Shown: positions 26,751 through 34,433 of the stretch, in pieces
Layout of the letters: each line of letters starts with the position of its first letter
Numbering within the stretch: the first letter of the stretch is position 1
DNA from: an uncultured Acetatifactor sp.
GTDB taxonomy: Bacteria > Bacillota > Clostridia > Lachnospirales > Lachnospiraceae
Direction of reading: 5' to 3'
Assembly (NCBI GenBank): GCA_910577665.1
Contig: CAJTOJ010000002.1
Coordinates: forward strand, 15,848-79,847
Length of the DNA: 64,000 nucleotides
The notes under the pieces: generated by a model
The model's input: only the letters and a program-made list of their open reading frames with translations
What the model was told of the DNA's origin: nothing
The model's database searches: none
Made by a program: the position numbers and the translations under genes

Positions 26751-29700
26751 TTAAGCTGTACGCACCCTTCTCTGTTTCCGGCTATCCCTCTTCATAAACA
26801 ACACAAGGGATACACATGCCAGGCCAATGGACAGGAACCACTTAGGATGGATACCATCACCTGTCTTCGGTGTATCGTCCGCACCTCCTGTAGACAGATT
26901 GCTGATATCTGCATAGATCACATAAGGTGAGAAATGTTCCGCTGTAAAAGTGATACAGGGCACTCCCGAAATGGTGGTAAATTTAGGTGTCAGCTTATCC
27001 AGCCTGTCATTTACCACGCCAGCTACCTTGTTATTACCTGCATAAGCTTTCAAGGAATCTGGCAGGGGCAGGGTAATGCTCACGGACAATCCCGTTGTAT
27101 CTGTGATCTTGTTCGTCCCCGTAGAATCATACAGGGAAATATCCATAGGGAAGTACTTGATATTCTCAATATTACCATATTCAGCAAGCAATGCCCGCAG
27201 CACCGCCTCCGTAGCTGCACTGCTCTCCGTGATCTTGATGGTAAAGTTATCGGAAGAGCCGTTTACAGTAGCGGATACCACACCTGTATTGGACAGGCCG
27301 TTCTTGTCAATCACCACCGTGGTGCCACCGTTTGTCACCTCATCCTTGGACACATTGGTAGGTGGCCTGTTGCTGGAAGAAGTATTGCCGCTCCCTGTGC
27401 CGGAGCTACTGGAACTGCTTGCCTTATAGTGAGCCGTTACCGTCACATCCTTGCCCGGCATAGTAATCACCGTTGCTGACAATACCGTGCTGGCAATCTT
27501 TGTATCGCTGGGTGAAATGGTCCAGTGGCTGAATTCCTGGCCTCTGGCCGGGTTATTGGCAATGATAATGGGCTGTGCCCCCTCAGCATAGTTGCCAGAA
27601 CCACTTCCATTCTGCACGGTCAGCACATACAGTTTTGATCCGGGAGAACCACTGGGGTTGGGCGATCCACTGGTTCCAGGGGAACCGCTGGGATTGGGCG
27701 ATCCGCTGGTTCCAGGGGAACCGCTGGGATTGGGTGATCCGCTGGTTCCAGGGGAACCGCTGGGATTGGGTGATCCGCTGGTTCCAGGGGAACCACTGGG
27801 ATTGGGTGATCCGCTGGTTCCAGGGGAACCACCAGGATTCTCACCATCACTTAAGTAGTAGGCAAAAAGGTCAATATCCTCTGTAATGTTTTTCAAATCA
27901 AAAACACCACTGCCCACGCGTCTCCAGCCCTGGAAAGTCTTACCAGGCTTTGTCGGAACCTGGGGACTAAGCGCCTCACCACCATTCTTTACTTCCTGCG
28001 TGGCAATTACTGTGCTCATATCCTCATCATAGAAAGTTACTTTCCAATATTTCTCAGCAGGGTCATCGGGTTCTCCAGTCCAGAACACATCTTGATCCTT
28101 CATAACTACCTGCCAGGTATTGGGAGTCCATCCTGTAAACTTCCATCCTTCCCGCACAGGCAGGTTAACAGGTTCCAATGCAGACTCTCCCATCTTCACA
28201 GTCTGTGGGTTCGTCCAGGGACGCCCCAGGGCATCCACCAGTCCTTCCGGATCTATCACTTTCTGGTTCCAGTCATAGAACGTAACCTTGTAATAAACCT
28301 CCGCTTCTGCATTGGTATAATTAACACCATGCTGCCTTGCCCACTCTTCAATCTGACTGCCTTCCTCACAAACCAACTGGAAAGGTGACTCTATGACAGT
28401 TTCATGATGTGCAGGGCCCCTGCCACCTATATCATCCCGGTTCTTATCAGAATATCCATCCTCACCAGGCTGCTTATATTCGCCATCACCAAAAGCTTTT
28501 TCATCAAGCTGGTGAAATTTACCAGGAACCTTCAAGTTCTGCACAGCACTATTCTTAAACGCATTTGCTTTTATTGATGTAAAAGTATCCACACGTGGCA
28601 ATGTCAGAATAGCCAGGTTAGGCGTATACGCAAATGCATATTCCGGTATGGTGTCCACTGTAGAGGAGCTTAAATCTATACTGAGCACATTTTCCGCATA
28701 CATGAACGCTTCTGGATAAATCCCCGTTATGCCAGTTGTCTCATTGGCTGTTATCATAGCGTCACTGCGGGCTTCCAGGCACTGTACAATCTTGTCCTTA
28801 TAATTATTGCTCAGTTCATAGATAATGGAATTATCACAAGTAAAATATGGACTTCCGTTAAAGTTCACATTTGTAAGCTTCTTACATCCCACGAATGGCC
28901 GGACCCCCATCTGACTGACCGTTGCAGGCAGACTTACATTTGTGAGATTCTCACAGTCTTTAAAGGCATAATTGCCGATTTTCTCCGTTGCATCGGACAA
29001 AGTGATGCTGTTTAAATACTTACAGCCATCAAATGTTTCATCCTCCACTTCCTTCAAGCTATAAGCTGTAAGCGTCTTTTGAAGCTGTTCTGCCGGTATT
29101 GCCGACTCATTGCTCTCCTTCTCGCGGAACAGGCCCTGCTTTACACTCTCGATACCATTTGGCAATACAATGTTCAAGGCAGAATCCACCACTCTGCGCT
29201 CATCATCCTGGAATGAACCAGGATAAGAATCCGGATCCGCCGCATATTTATTGGCAGCCGTCTGCATATTGTTGATATCCTCCTGGGTCATATAAGGATA
29301 ATCGTTAACATTGTACTTGGTTCCCTGGTAATCGGCAATTGTAGGATACTCCACCAGTTCATTCTTATCTGTATCCGGATTGTATCTCACTTCCAGGTTG
29401 GAAGGCAATCCTGTATAATAAGTAATATAAGTTTCATTCTGCCCTGTAGCACTATTAATGTTCTCGCCAGGATCCATTGCATAAGAAAATGGCGTTACCA
29501 CTCCTGTTTCATTGGAAATCGGCCCCACAAAATATAATTTAGGATCAACAGGCAGTGTGGTTACCGTACAATTATTCCCGCCAGTTCCTTCGTTCATGTG
29601 CCGCACATCCTGCTGGGTTTTAAATGCGCCACTTCCAATGCTCACCAGATTAGCCGGATCCGTGAAAAATACCGTTTTTAACTGATGGCACCCCCTAAAG

Positions 29701-31442
29701 GCATTCTCTGCAATCGATGTGATGGATGCCGGTATCGTTATGGTCTGAAGCATACAATTATGCTGAAATGTATCCGAACCTATTGATATAAGTTTATGAG
29801 GACCAATTGTCTCTGGCAACGTCACCGTTGTCATACCCACATCCAAATGGCAATATACCAGGTTATCCTTGGAATCCACGCGATATACTGCCTTTTTTCC
29901 ATCGGCTTCCCTAACAGTCTTTTCATAAACATCATCATTGATGTCCTGGTCAAAGAAGCTAAAAGGAATTTCCTTCTCTGTAGCTGTCCTGTGCAGAGCA
30001 GAATCTTTTGCCCCCTTAAAGTAAAAGGTTGCAGGTACCTGTGCCTTAAAGTTCTCAAAGGTATAACCGCTAACGTCTTCACTAAAATCTACATTCATAT
30101 TGTTAGGAGCTTCTATATACCCCAAAGAACTGCAACCTTCAAAAGCCCCTATTGTAACCTGCTTCACAAGGCTTCTCGGAATGGTAAAGCTTTGCAGGCT
30201 TTCACACCCTTTAAAAGCCCTCTTTCCAATCTCCCCCAATAAGATATTCACAGATTCATCTGCAATATTTCCGTTCGTCTCAATTGTTTTCAAGTTGATA
30301 CAGCCCTCAAATGCAGAATTACCTATGATGCGCACTGCAATCGGCACTGTAAAACTCTGTAATGCGCTACAATTATAGAAAGCGTAGTCCCCTATAATAG
30401 CCACACCGGCAATCATATCAATATCAACGTTCTTAATATTTGCACAATCCGCAAAGGCACCTACGCCAATGGTATTCAAACCATTCTGTAAAGTAATACT
30501 ATCCAGAGCAGAGCAGCCATAAAAAGCATAATCTCCTATTCCCACCAGCTCAGAACCAACCTTCAGTGTACGTAGGTTCGGCACCTGTGCAAAGATCCCA
30601 CTGGTTCTGGTATTATAGTCAACAGTAGCTCCAACTCTCCATGTACCATCCTCGTTGCCCGAAGCATCCAGATTCGCGATAAGTGTCTGGTTCCCGATGT
30701 ATCGCACTGCTGCATTCATAATCCGCTGATGCTCATTACTGGTTGTCGGAAGCGGCTCTGCCGCTGTTACCGCATTGTTTGCATAATAATAAAAATCAGA
30801 TATATCAAGTTTTTCCCAGTTTGCACGATCACTATAATAGCAGACATGAAATGTAGGATTATTCACCCGCCATTCTATAGGCACCGGCGGATCAACCGTA
30901 TTGTCATATTTTGTCACTTCAACCCGCTCAGGCTTGTATCCCGTTGGCTGAGTTGAAGTTGTAGTCCAGTGATCCACTTTGTAATAAAGGAACTCCCCGC
31001 TCTTTCCAACTGCTGCACGGCCATCATTGGTTCCGAGGTTATCCGTAAATTTCATATATGCATCGACCGTATTTGGAATTGTCAACGCCCCGTCCGGAAT
31101 GGTACGGTTTTTATTATATCCCAAAATCACAGCCGCACCATCCACTTCTCCTGCCGGACGTACATAGGCAAACCGGAACAAGCCATCCCCGGAAGTATAT
31201 ATATTAGCGCTTTGAGGTACTACCGGAATACTACCTGCATCCACACCAAAATCATTGCCTGCCCAGTTAGTTGCCAGAGTTCCCCAATTAGTATTGTCCG
31301 CATTCGAAGACGCTGCCTCCAGCCCTTCCGTAGGGATTGCTGCAACCACAAGGGCAGATGCCAGAAACAGCGCCCCCAGCGTCTTGCGGACAGATCTCTT
31401 CAACTTCCTTGTTTTTCCCCTCATTTTGACATCCTTTGCCAT
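26751..31442 (-). CDS. Giant BspA-like LRR surface protein with InlB-type repeats and TPKTG sorting signal
   Basis: Cell-surface protein of 1563 aa. The order is a signal peptide with a long basic start (about residues 1-45); LRR_5 repeats in two large blocks (about 280-480 and 520-1000, e.g. IGDYAFYGCSALDSITLQNG); two Listeria-Bacteroides-type repeats (about 1040-1190; KVTFYDWNQKVIDPEG...GWKFTGWTPNTW and KVTFYDEDMSTVIATQEV...GKTFQGWRR); a Pro/Gly/Ser repeat linker; a further beta domain (VTVTAHYKA); a C-terminal module; and the sorting signal TPKTGD, a hydrophobic helix and the basic tail RDSRKQRRVRTA. The class B sortase gene ends 5 bp upstream of it, so this protein is the obvious sortase substrate. 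Confidence 0.88.
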   Translation of the reverse strand: MAKDVKMRGKTRKLKRSVRKTLGALFLASALVVAAIPTEGLEAASSNADNTNWGTLATNWAGNDFGVDAGSIPVVPQSANIYTSGDGLFRFAYVRPAGEVDGAAVILGYNKNRTIPDGALTIPNTVDAYMKFTDNLGTNDGRAAVGKSGEFLYYKVDHWTTTSTQPTGYKPERVEVTKYDNTVDPPVPIEWRVNNPTFHVCYYSDRANWEKLDISDFYYYANNAVTAAEPLPTTSNEHQRIMNAAVRYIGNQTLIANLDASGNEDGTWRVGATVDYNTRTSGIFAQVPNLRTLKVGSELVGIGDYAFYGCSALDSITLQNGLNTIGVGAFADCANIKNVDIDMIAGVAIIGDYAFYNCSALQSFTVPIAVRIIGNSAFEGCINLKTIETNGNIADESVNILLGEIGKRAFKGCESLQSFTIPRSLVKQVTIGAFEGCSSLGYIEAPNNMNVDFSEDVSGYTFENFKAQVPATFYFKGAKDSALHRTATEKEIPFSFFDQDINDDVYEKTVREADGKKAVYRVDSKDNLVYCHLDVGMTTVTLPETIGPHKLISIGSDTFQHNCMLQTITIPASITSIAENAFRGCHQLKTVFFTDPANLVSIGSGAFKTQQDVRHMNEGTGGNNCTVTTLPVDPKLYFVGPISNETGVVTPFSYAMDPGENINSATGQNETYITYYTGLPSNLEVRYNPDTDKNELVEYPTIADYQGTKYNVNDYPYMTQEDINNMQTAANKYAADPDSYPGSFQDDERRVVDSALNIVLPNGIESVKQGLFREKESNESAIPAEQLQKTLTAYSLKEVEDETFDGCKYLNSITLSDATEKIGNYAFKDCENLTNVSLPATVSQMGVRPFVGCKKLTNVNFNGSPYFTCDNSIIYELSNNYKDKIVQCLEARSDAMITANETTGITGIYPEAFMYAENVLSIDLSSSTVDTIPEYAFAYTPNLAILTLPRVDTFTSIKANAFKNSAVQNLKVPGKFHQLDEKAFGDGEYKQPGEDGYSDKNRDDIGGRGPAHHETVIESPFQLVCEEGSQIEEWARQHGVNYTNAEAEVYYKVTFYDWNQKVIDPEGLVDALGRPWTNPQTVKMGESALEPVNLPVREGWKFTGWTPNTWQVVMKDQDVFWTGEPDDPAEKYWKVTFYDEDMSTVIATQEVKNGGEALSPQVPTKPGKTFQGWRRVGSGVFDLKNITEDIDLFAYYLSDGENPGGSPGTSGSPNPSGSPGTSGSPNPSGSPGTSGSPNPSGSPGTSGSPNPSGSPGTSGSPNPSGSPGSKLYVLTVQNGSGSGNYAEGAQPIIIANNPARGQEFSHWTISPSDTKIASTVLSATVITMPGKDVTVTAHYKASSSSSSGTGSGNTSSSNRPPTNVSKDEVTNGGTTVVIDKNGLSNTGVVSATVNGSSDNFTIKITESSAATEAVLRALLAEYGNIENIKYFPMDISLYDSTGTNKITDTTGLSVSITLPLPDSLKAYAGNNKVAGVVNDRLDKLTPKFTTISGVPCITFTAEHFSPYVIYADISNLSTGGADDTPKTGDGIHPKWFLSIGLACVSLVLFMKRDSRKQRRVRTA
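27641..27834 (-). repeat. 36-bp in-frame tandem repeats encoding the PGTSGSPNPSGS linker
   Basis: About five near-identical 36-base units encode 12-residue repeats of the type PSGSPGTSGSPN inside the giant LRR protein. The copies differ at only a few positions, so unit number can change by slippage or recombination without breaking the frame. The linker probably serves as a wall-spanning spacer. Confidence 0.85.
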
Positions 31443-31447
31443 CTTCT

Positions 31448-32548
31448 CTACTCCTTTGCGATTTTCTTCGCCACGACTACAAAACGCCCATTCTTCTCCT
31501 GGTAGTCACAGGTAGAAAGAGTGAGCAGCTGATCCCCATACTTGGCAGTCACGCCTGTGTCATACAGGGACAGGGCAGCCATCTCTTCCATGTTGGAATA
31601 GAACTCCTGCTCACTGTTGGCGTCAATAAACTGATAATATTTGAATACTATTTCATTTTCGCTGTATACCCTGGAACGAAATACATACATGACCTCATAA
31701 GTTCCCTTTTCATATATGGTATCGAACTGGATGATGGGATGTTCCTCATAATAAGACTGGTTTTTATATAGATCCAGCTTCCCGAACATCCGTCCACTGC
31801 TCATATGATGCCCATAGATAATATAGTTGGTGCTGGGTTTGAGCACATCGCAGTCCTTATCCATGAAAATGGAACCGTTCTTATCATATTCCTGGTTTAG
31901 ATTGTGATCCAGATAGTACTCATTGTCCACAGTCTGCACGACAGGGTAATCTATATTTGTATCGTCTATTTTCACCCATCCGATTAGCTTTTTGTTTACA
32001 TTTAATAAATTTTTATACTCCTCCAGGACCTCCCTTGGTTCCTGCACCTTCTCCCCATCCAAGGTAAACTGGGGAGTGGGCTGTGGTGTAGGTGCTGTCC
32101 CGGAAGCCTCCGCTTCCGCTATCTGCTTTTCCCGCATCTGACTCAGTCTCTGATAAGTGCTGTTGGTACGGTAATCATAATAGAAATAAATCCCCGCGTA
32201 AGTCAGGCAACAGGCGCCCAACAGGCTACAGGACAACAGGATCCATCTGCGTCTTCTCTCCCGCTTTTTCAGTTCCTCCTGCACCCGGGCCTCCAGCTTC
32301 GCCCTGGATGTGGGCGAAGACTCCCGCAACAGCCTGTCAATCTCCTCCTTGAAATCTTCCTCCAGCAGGGAATAAAAGGTATATTTTCCCTCCTTCAGTT
32401 CCTTCTGCAGCTTCTCAAGCTGCCGCCTGTCCTGTAGATCCGTTTCCTTTCGGATCCTGTCTATGGTTCCTTTGTCGCGCAGGGCACGGACATAATCCCC
32501 TTTGGTACGGAAGCGCCTGCCCTCCACTATGTAATCCTGCTGTGCCAT
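31448..32548 (-). CDS. srtB: Class B sortase with an N-terminal cytoplasmic coiled region
   Basis: Transpeptidase that links surface proteins to the cell wall. The C-terminal sortase domain (about residues 180-362) has the catalytic His in YIIYGHHMSSGRMFG, the catalytic Cys in LLTLSTCDYQ and the Arg in KNGRFVVVAKK. One transmembrane helix lies at about 104-128. The first about 100 residues are unusual: a charged, helical cytoplasmic region starting YIVEGRRFRTKGDYVRAL. Start ATG follows GGAAAGAGG. It is the first gene of an operon with the two LRR proteins, and the adjacent TPKTG protein is its likely substrate. Confidence 0.92.
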   Translation of the reverse strand: MAQQDYIVEGRRFRTKGDYVRALRDKGTIDRIRKETDLQDRRQLEKLQKELKEGKYTFYSLLEEDFKEEIDRLLRESSPTSRAKLEARVQEELKKRERRRRWILLSCSLLGACCLTYAGIYFYYDYRTNSTYQRLSQMREKQIAEAEASGTAPTPQPTPQFTLDGEKVQEPREVLEEYKNLLNVNKKLIGWVKIDDTNIDYPVVQTVDNEYYLDHNLNQEYDKNGSIFMDKDCDVLKPSTNYIIYGHHMSSGRMFGKLDLYKNQSYYEEHPIIQFDTIYEKGTYEVMYVFRSRVYSENEIVFKYYQFIDANSEQEFYSNMEEMAALSLYDTGVTAKYGDQLLTLSTCDYQEKNGRFVVVAKKIAKE

Positions 32549-32584
32549 ATCCTCTTTCCTGTCAAATCATTTCCTTCTCTACCT

Positions 32585-32612
32585 ATTTTACCTCATATTT
32601 CAATTTATGCAA
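32585..32612 (-). promoter_or_regulatory. Sigma-A-type promoter of the sortase-LRR operon
   Basis: Minus strand TTGCAT, 16-nt spacer, TAAAAT, about 37 nt before the sortase start codon. Confidence 0.5.
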
Positions 32613-32808
32613 GCTTAAATATGGCATATACTCTCCAAACTGCAAAATTTTAACAGCGCATGTCCCATAAACCCGCCAGCACAGGGATTTATGTCTGTGC
32701 GTGGGAAATCCTGGAACCAGGTCCTGTTTCCTGCCACCACTGACGGAATATGCCAGATGCCCCATGCAGGAATTCCTCCTTGTTAATTTTTCCTCCTGGC
32801 AGCGGGAA

Positions 32809-32836
32809 ACATTGACAGGCCACCCCGCATAGAATA
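32809..32836 (+). promoter_or_regulatory. Sporulation sigma-K-like promoter before the Gly/Cys-rich gene
   Basis: AC at 32809-32810, a 17-nt spacer, then CATAGAATA (32828-32836) fits the sigma-K pattern AC-N16/17-CATANNNTA. The site lies about 32 nt before the start codon. A TTGACA at 32812 has no -10 at normal spacing. This is a consensus match only. Confidence 0.4.
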
Positions 32837-32867
32837 AAGCATAAATAAACCCTTGGAGGCAAATAAA

Positions 32868-33188
32868 ATGAGTGATTTGACTGCTACGAATTGTGGCTGC
32901 AACGACTCTTGTGGATGCGTAAGCAACCAGAACAACGGATGTGGATGTGGCGGCAGCAACTGGATCTGGATTCTCCTGCTGCTGTCCTGCTGTGGCGGTT
33001 TCGGCAATGGTCGCGGCAATGGATGCGGATGTGGATGCGGCGGAAGCCTGTTCGGCGGTGGCGACAGCTGCGAATGGCTCATCTTGATCCTGCTGTTCTC
33101 CTGCTTCTGCGGTGGCGGAAGCGGCCTGTTTGGTGGCAACGGATGCGGCTGTGGCAACAACTGTGGATGTGGCAGCACCTGCTGCTAA
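32868..33188 (+). CDS. Small Gly/Cys-rich protein (chorion-type high-cysteine class)
   Basis: A 106-residue protein made of Gly, Cys and Asn repeats (NGCGCGCGG, NGCGCGNNCGCGSTCC) broken by two hydrophobic stretches (WIWILLLLSCC and WLILILLFSCFC). Clostridial proteins of this type are often annotated by likeness to insect chorion high-cysteine proteins; their function is not known. Such composition suits a cross-linked coat or surface layer. ATG at 32868 follows GGAGG at 8 nt; an in-frame ATG at 32853 has no ribosome binding site. It is plus-strand, opposite to most neighbours, and is followed by two strong hairpins. A sigma-K-like promoter supports a spore-coat role, as inference only. Confidence 0.75.
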   Translation: MSDLTATNCGCNDSCGCVSNQNNGCGCGGSNWIWILLLLSCCGGFGNGRGNGCGCGCGGSLFGGGDSCEWLILILLFSCFCGGGSGLFGGNGCGCGNNCGCGSTCC

Positions 33189-33198
33189 TCCCAAAACC

Positions 33199-33218
33199 GG
33201 CGGCCTGGCCAGGCCGCC
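33199..33218 (+). terminator. Perfect 20-bp palindrome after the Gly/Cys-rich gene
   Basis: GGCGGCCTGGCCAGGCCGCC lies 11 nt after the stop codon. It has a very stable stem but no T tract, so it may act as an attenuating or mRNA-protecting hairpin together with the next one. Confidence 0.5.
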
Positions 33219-33231
33219 CCTTCTTAAGAGG

Positions 33232-33256
33232 AACAGGCTCCTTCGGGAGCCTGTTT
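33232..33256 (+). terminator. Hairpin with TTCG tetraloop after the Gly/Cys-rich gene
   Basis: Stem AACAGGCTCC/GGAGCCTGTT of 10 bp capped by TTCG and followed by a short T run. Likely intrinsic terminator. Confidence 0.65.
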
Positions 33257-33354
33257 CACCTACCGGCAATCCATGTCTGTACATAAGTTCCCAGCCTGCA
33301 TCATAGGATAAAGTAGATTGCCTGGTTTCTGGCACGGAAAGGTGTGATATAGCT

Positions 33355-33984
33355 ATGGAGGAGAAAGGAAGAGAGACAATCGCAGCGTTTGACAGTCTGA
33401 TGACCACGAATCGGATCCAGATGATGAAAGTGATTCTCTCCTGGCTGCCTCCGCGGCAGCAGGGCGTGCTTGCCGTCTACATTAAGTTCGCCGAATTTCA
33501 GTATGTCATGCAGTTCCTCTCCCGCTCCCAGGCCACCCCTCTGGTTCACAGCCACAAACCATTACCGCTTGACAAGCTCCTAAACGGCAACCTGCTTCAA
33601 GAAAGCTCCGGAGATGTGGTGGAATTTCTGGAAGAACTTCTCCCGTTTTGCGGCCCCACAGAACGAACCAGGATCGAGTCCGCTATCCAGGCGATAAATG
33701 GTATCTCCAAAATGAAGGAAATGATGGAGATGATGGAAATGATGAAGGAGCTTTTCCCGGAAGGCATGCAGATGGGCATGGGGCAGGGCGATGCCAGCAG
33801 CCAGGACACGGACAAAGACGGCATGGAAGGTGCATCCGGGAACGGTACAGGCGGCACAGACAGCGAAGGTGGCAGCAATCCTCCCGATTTCCTATCCTCC
33901 CTCTTTGGCATGACAGGAATGTCCGGCATGGATCTGTCCTCCCTGTTCCAGATGTTTGGCACTGACAACAGACAGGATTCCTAA
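33355..33984 (+). CDS. Conserved-looking helical protein with Met/Gly-rich C-terminus, function unknown
   Basis: A 209-residue protein not assigned to a family. Residues 1-125 look helical and folded (AAFDSLMTTNRIQMMKVILSWLPPRQQGVLAVYIKFAEFQYVMQFL). They are followed by a Met/Glu run (MKEMMEMMEMMKELFPEGMQMGMGQG), an Asp/Gly/Ser-rich linker (about 148-182) and a Met/Phe-rich end (FLSSLFGMTGMSGMDLSSLFQMF). A CATAGGATA box at 33302-33310, with ATA 16 nt upstream, loosely resembles a sigma-E promoter. It lies between the Gly/Cys-rich gene and another small gene on the plus strand; the three may form one locus. Start is the ATG after a weak AAAGG. Confidence 0.6.
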   Translation: MEEKGRETIAAFDSLMTTNRIQMMKVILSWLPPRQQGVLAVYIKFAEFQYVMQFLSRSQATPLVHSHKPLPLDKLLNGNLLQESSGDVVEFLEELLPFCGPTERTRIESAIQAINGISKMKEMMEMMEMMKELFPEGMQMGMGQGDASSQDTDKDGMEGASGNGTGGTDSEGGSNPPDFLSSLFGMTGMSGMDLSSLFQMFGTDNRQDS

Positions 33985-34072
33985 TTATCCATGTAAACAT
34001 GGCTATTTTCCTCATTGCCAGGGGAATAACCTATAAATATTAATCTATTAGTGCAGAAAGGCAGGAGTCACC

Positions 34073-34357
34073 ATGGAAGAAAACCATACCAGGCCAGTCT
34101 GGATGTCAGATCCGCTGGTCAAAGATATTCCACAGAAAAAGCTACAGTTTCTGGAACAGCTCTTCGCGGAAGGCCGCGGCAAGAGCCAGAAAGAAATGAT
34201 GGCCTACCTAATGCCCATGATGAAACGGGCGAAACAGGAGAACCTGGCATTCACCCCCCAGGAGATGAATGCTGCCATCACTGCCATCCGGAAATACAGC
34301 ACCCAGGAGGAACTGACACAGATTGATAAACTACTGGAGAAAAACCGGCCCCAGTAA
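34073..34357 (+). CDS. Small helical protein of unknown function
   Basis: A 94-residue soluble protein with no recognised domain. The sequence (DPLVKDIPQKKLQFLEQLFAEG..., MMAYLMPMMKRAKQENLAFTPQEMNAAITAIRKY) resembles short conserved clostridial helical proteins. The Met-rich MAYLMPMMKRA echoes the Met-rich tail of the preceding gene. AGGAG lies 5-7 nt before the ATG. It is 88 bp from the preceding gene and followed by a bidirectional terminator. Confidence 0.7.
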   Translation: MEENHTRPVWMSDPLVKDIPQKKLQFLEQLFAEGRGKSQKEMMAYLMPMMKRAKQENLAFTPQEMNAAITAIRKYSTQEELTQIDKLLEKNRPQ

Positions 34358-34369
34358 AAGGGGCAACGC

Positions 34370-34397
34370 AAAAGAGGCGGACAAAGCCGCCTCTTTT
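34370..34397. terminator. Bidirectional terminator between the small plus-strand gene and pepF
   Basis: An 11-bp stem AAAAGAGGCGG/CCGCCTCTTTT with a 6-nt loop carries A and T runs on both sides, so it can end transcription from both converging genes. Confidence 0.85.
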
Positions 34398-34433
34398 CCG
34401 AATCATCCGTTTCGCTGCCGGGTCCCTGTCCGT

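Larger units (their letters stand above)
32549..32867. other. 319-bp divergent intergenic region between the sortase operon and the Gly/Cys-rich gene
   Basis: Contains a minus-strand promoter for the sortase operon (32585-32612) and a plus-strand sporulation-like promoter (32809-32836). Between them, about 200 bases hold nothing recognised. Confidence 0.6.

Noticed and set aside
27592..27886. Plus-strand frames with PGEPLGLGDPLV-type repeats and possible CRISPR-like repetition
   Set aside because: These are shadows of the in-frame 36-bp repeats of the LRR protein; units are contiguous with no spacers, so it is not a CRISPR array.
32583..33407. Long minus-strand frame rich in Ala, Ser, Thr and Val
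   Set aside because: Antisense of the Gly/Cys-rich gene; its composition is produced by the GGN/TGY repeats, it has no ribosome binding site and crosses two hairpins and a promoter region.
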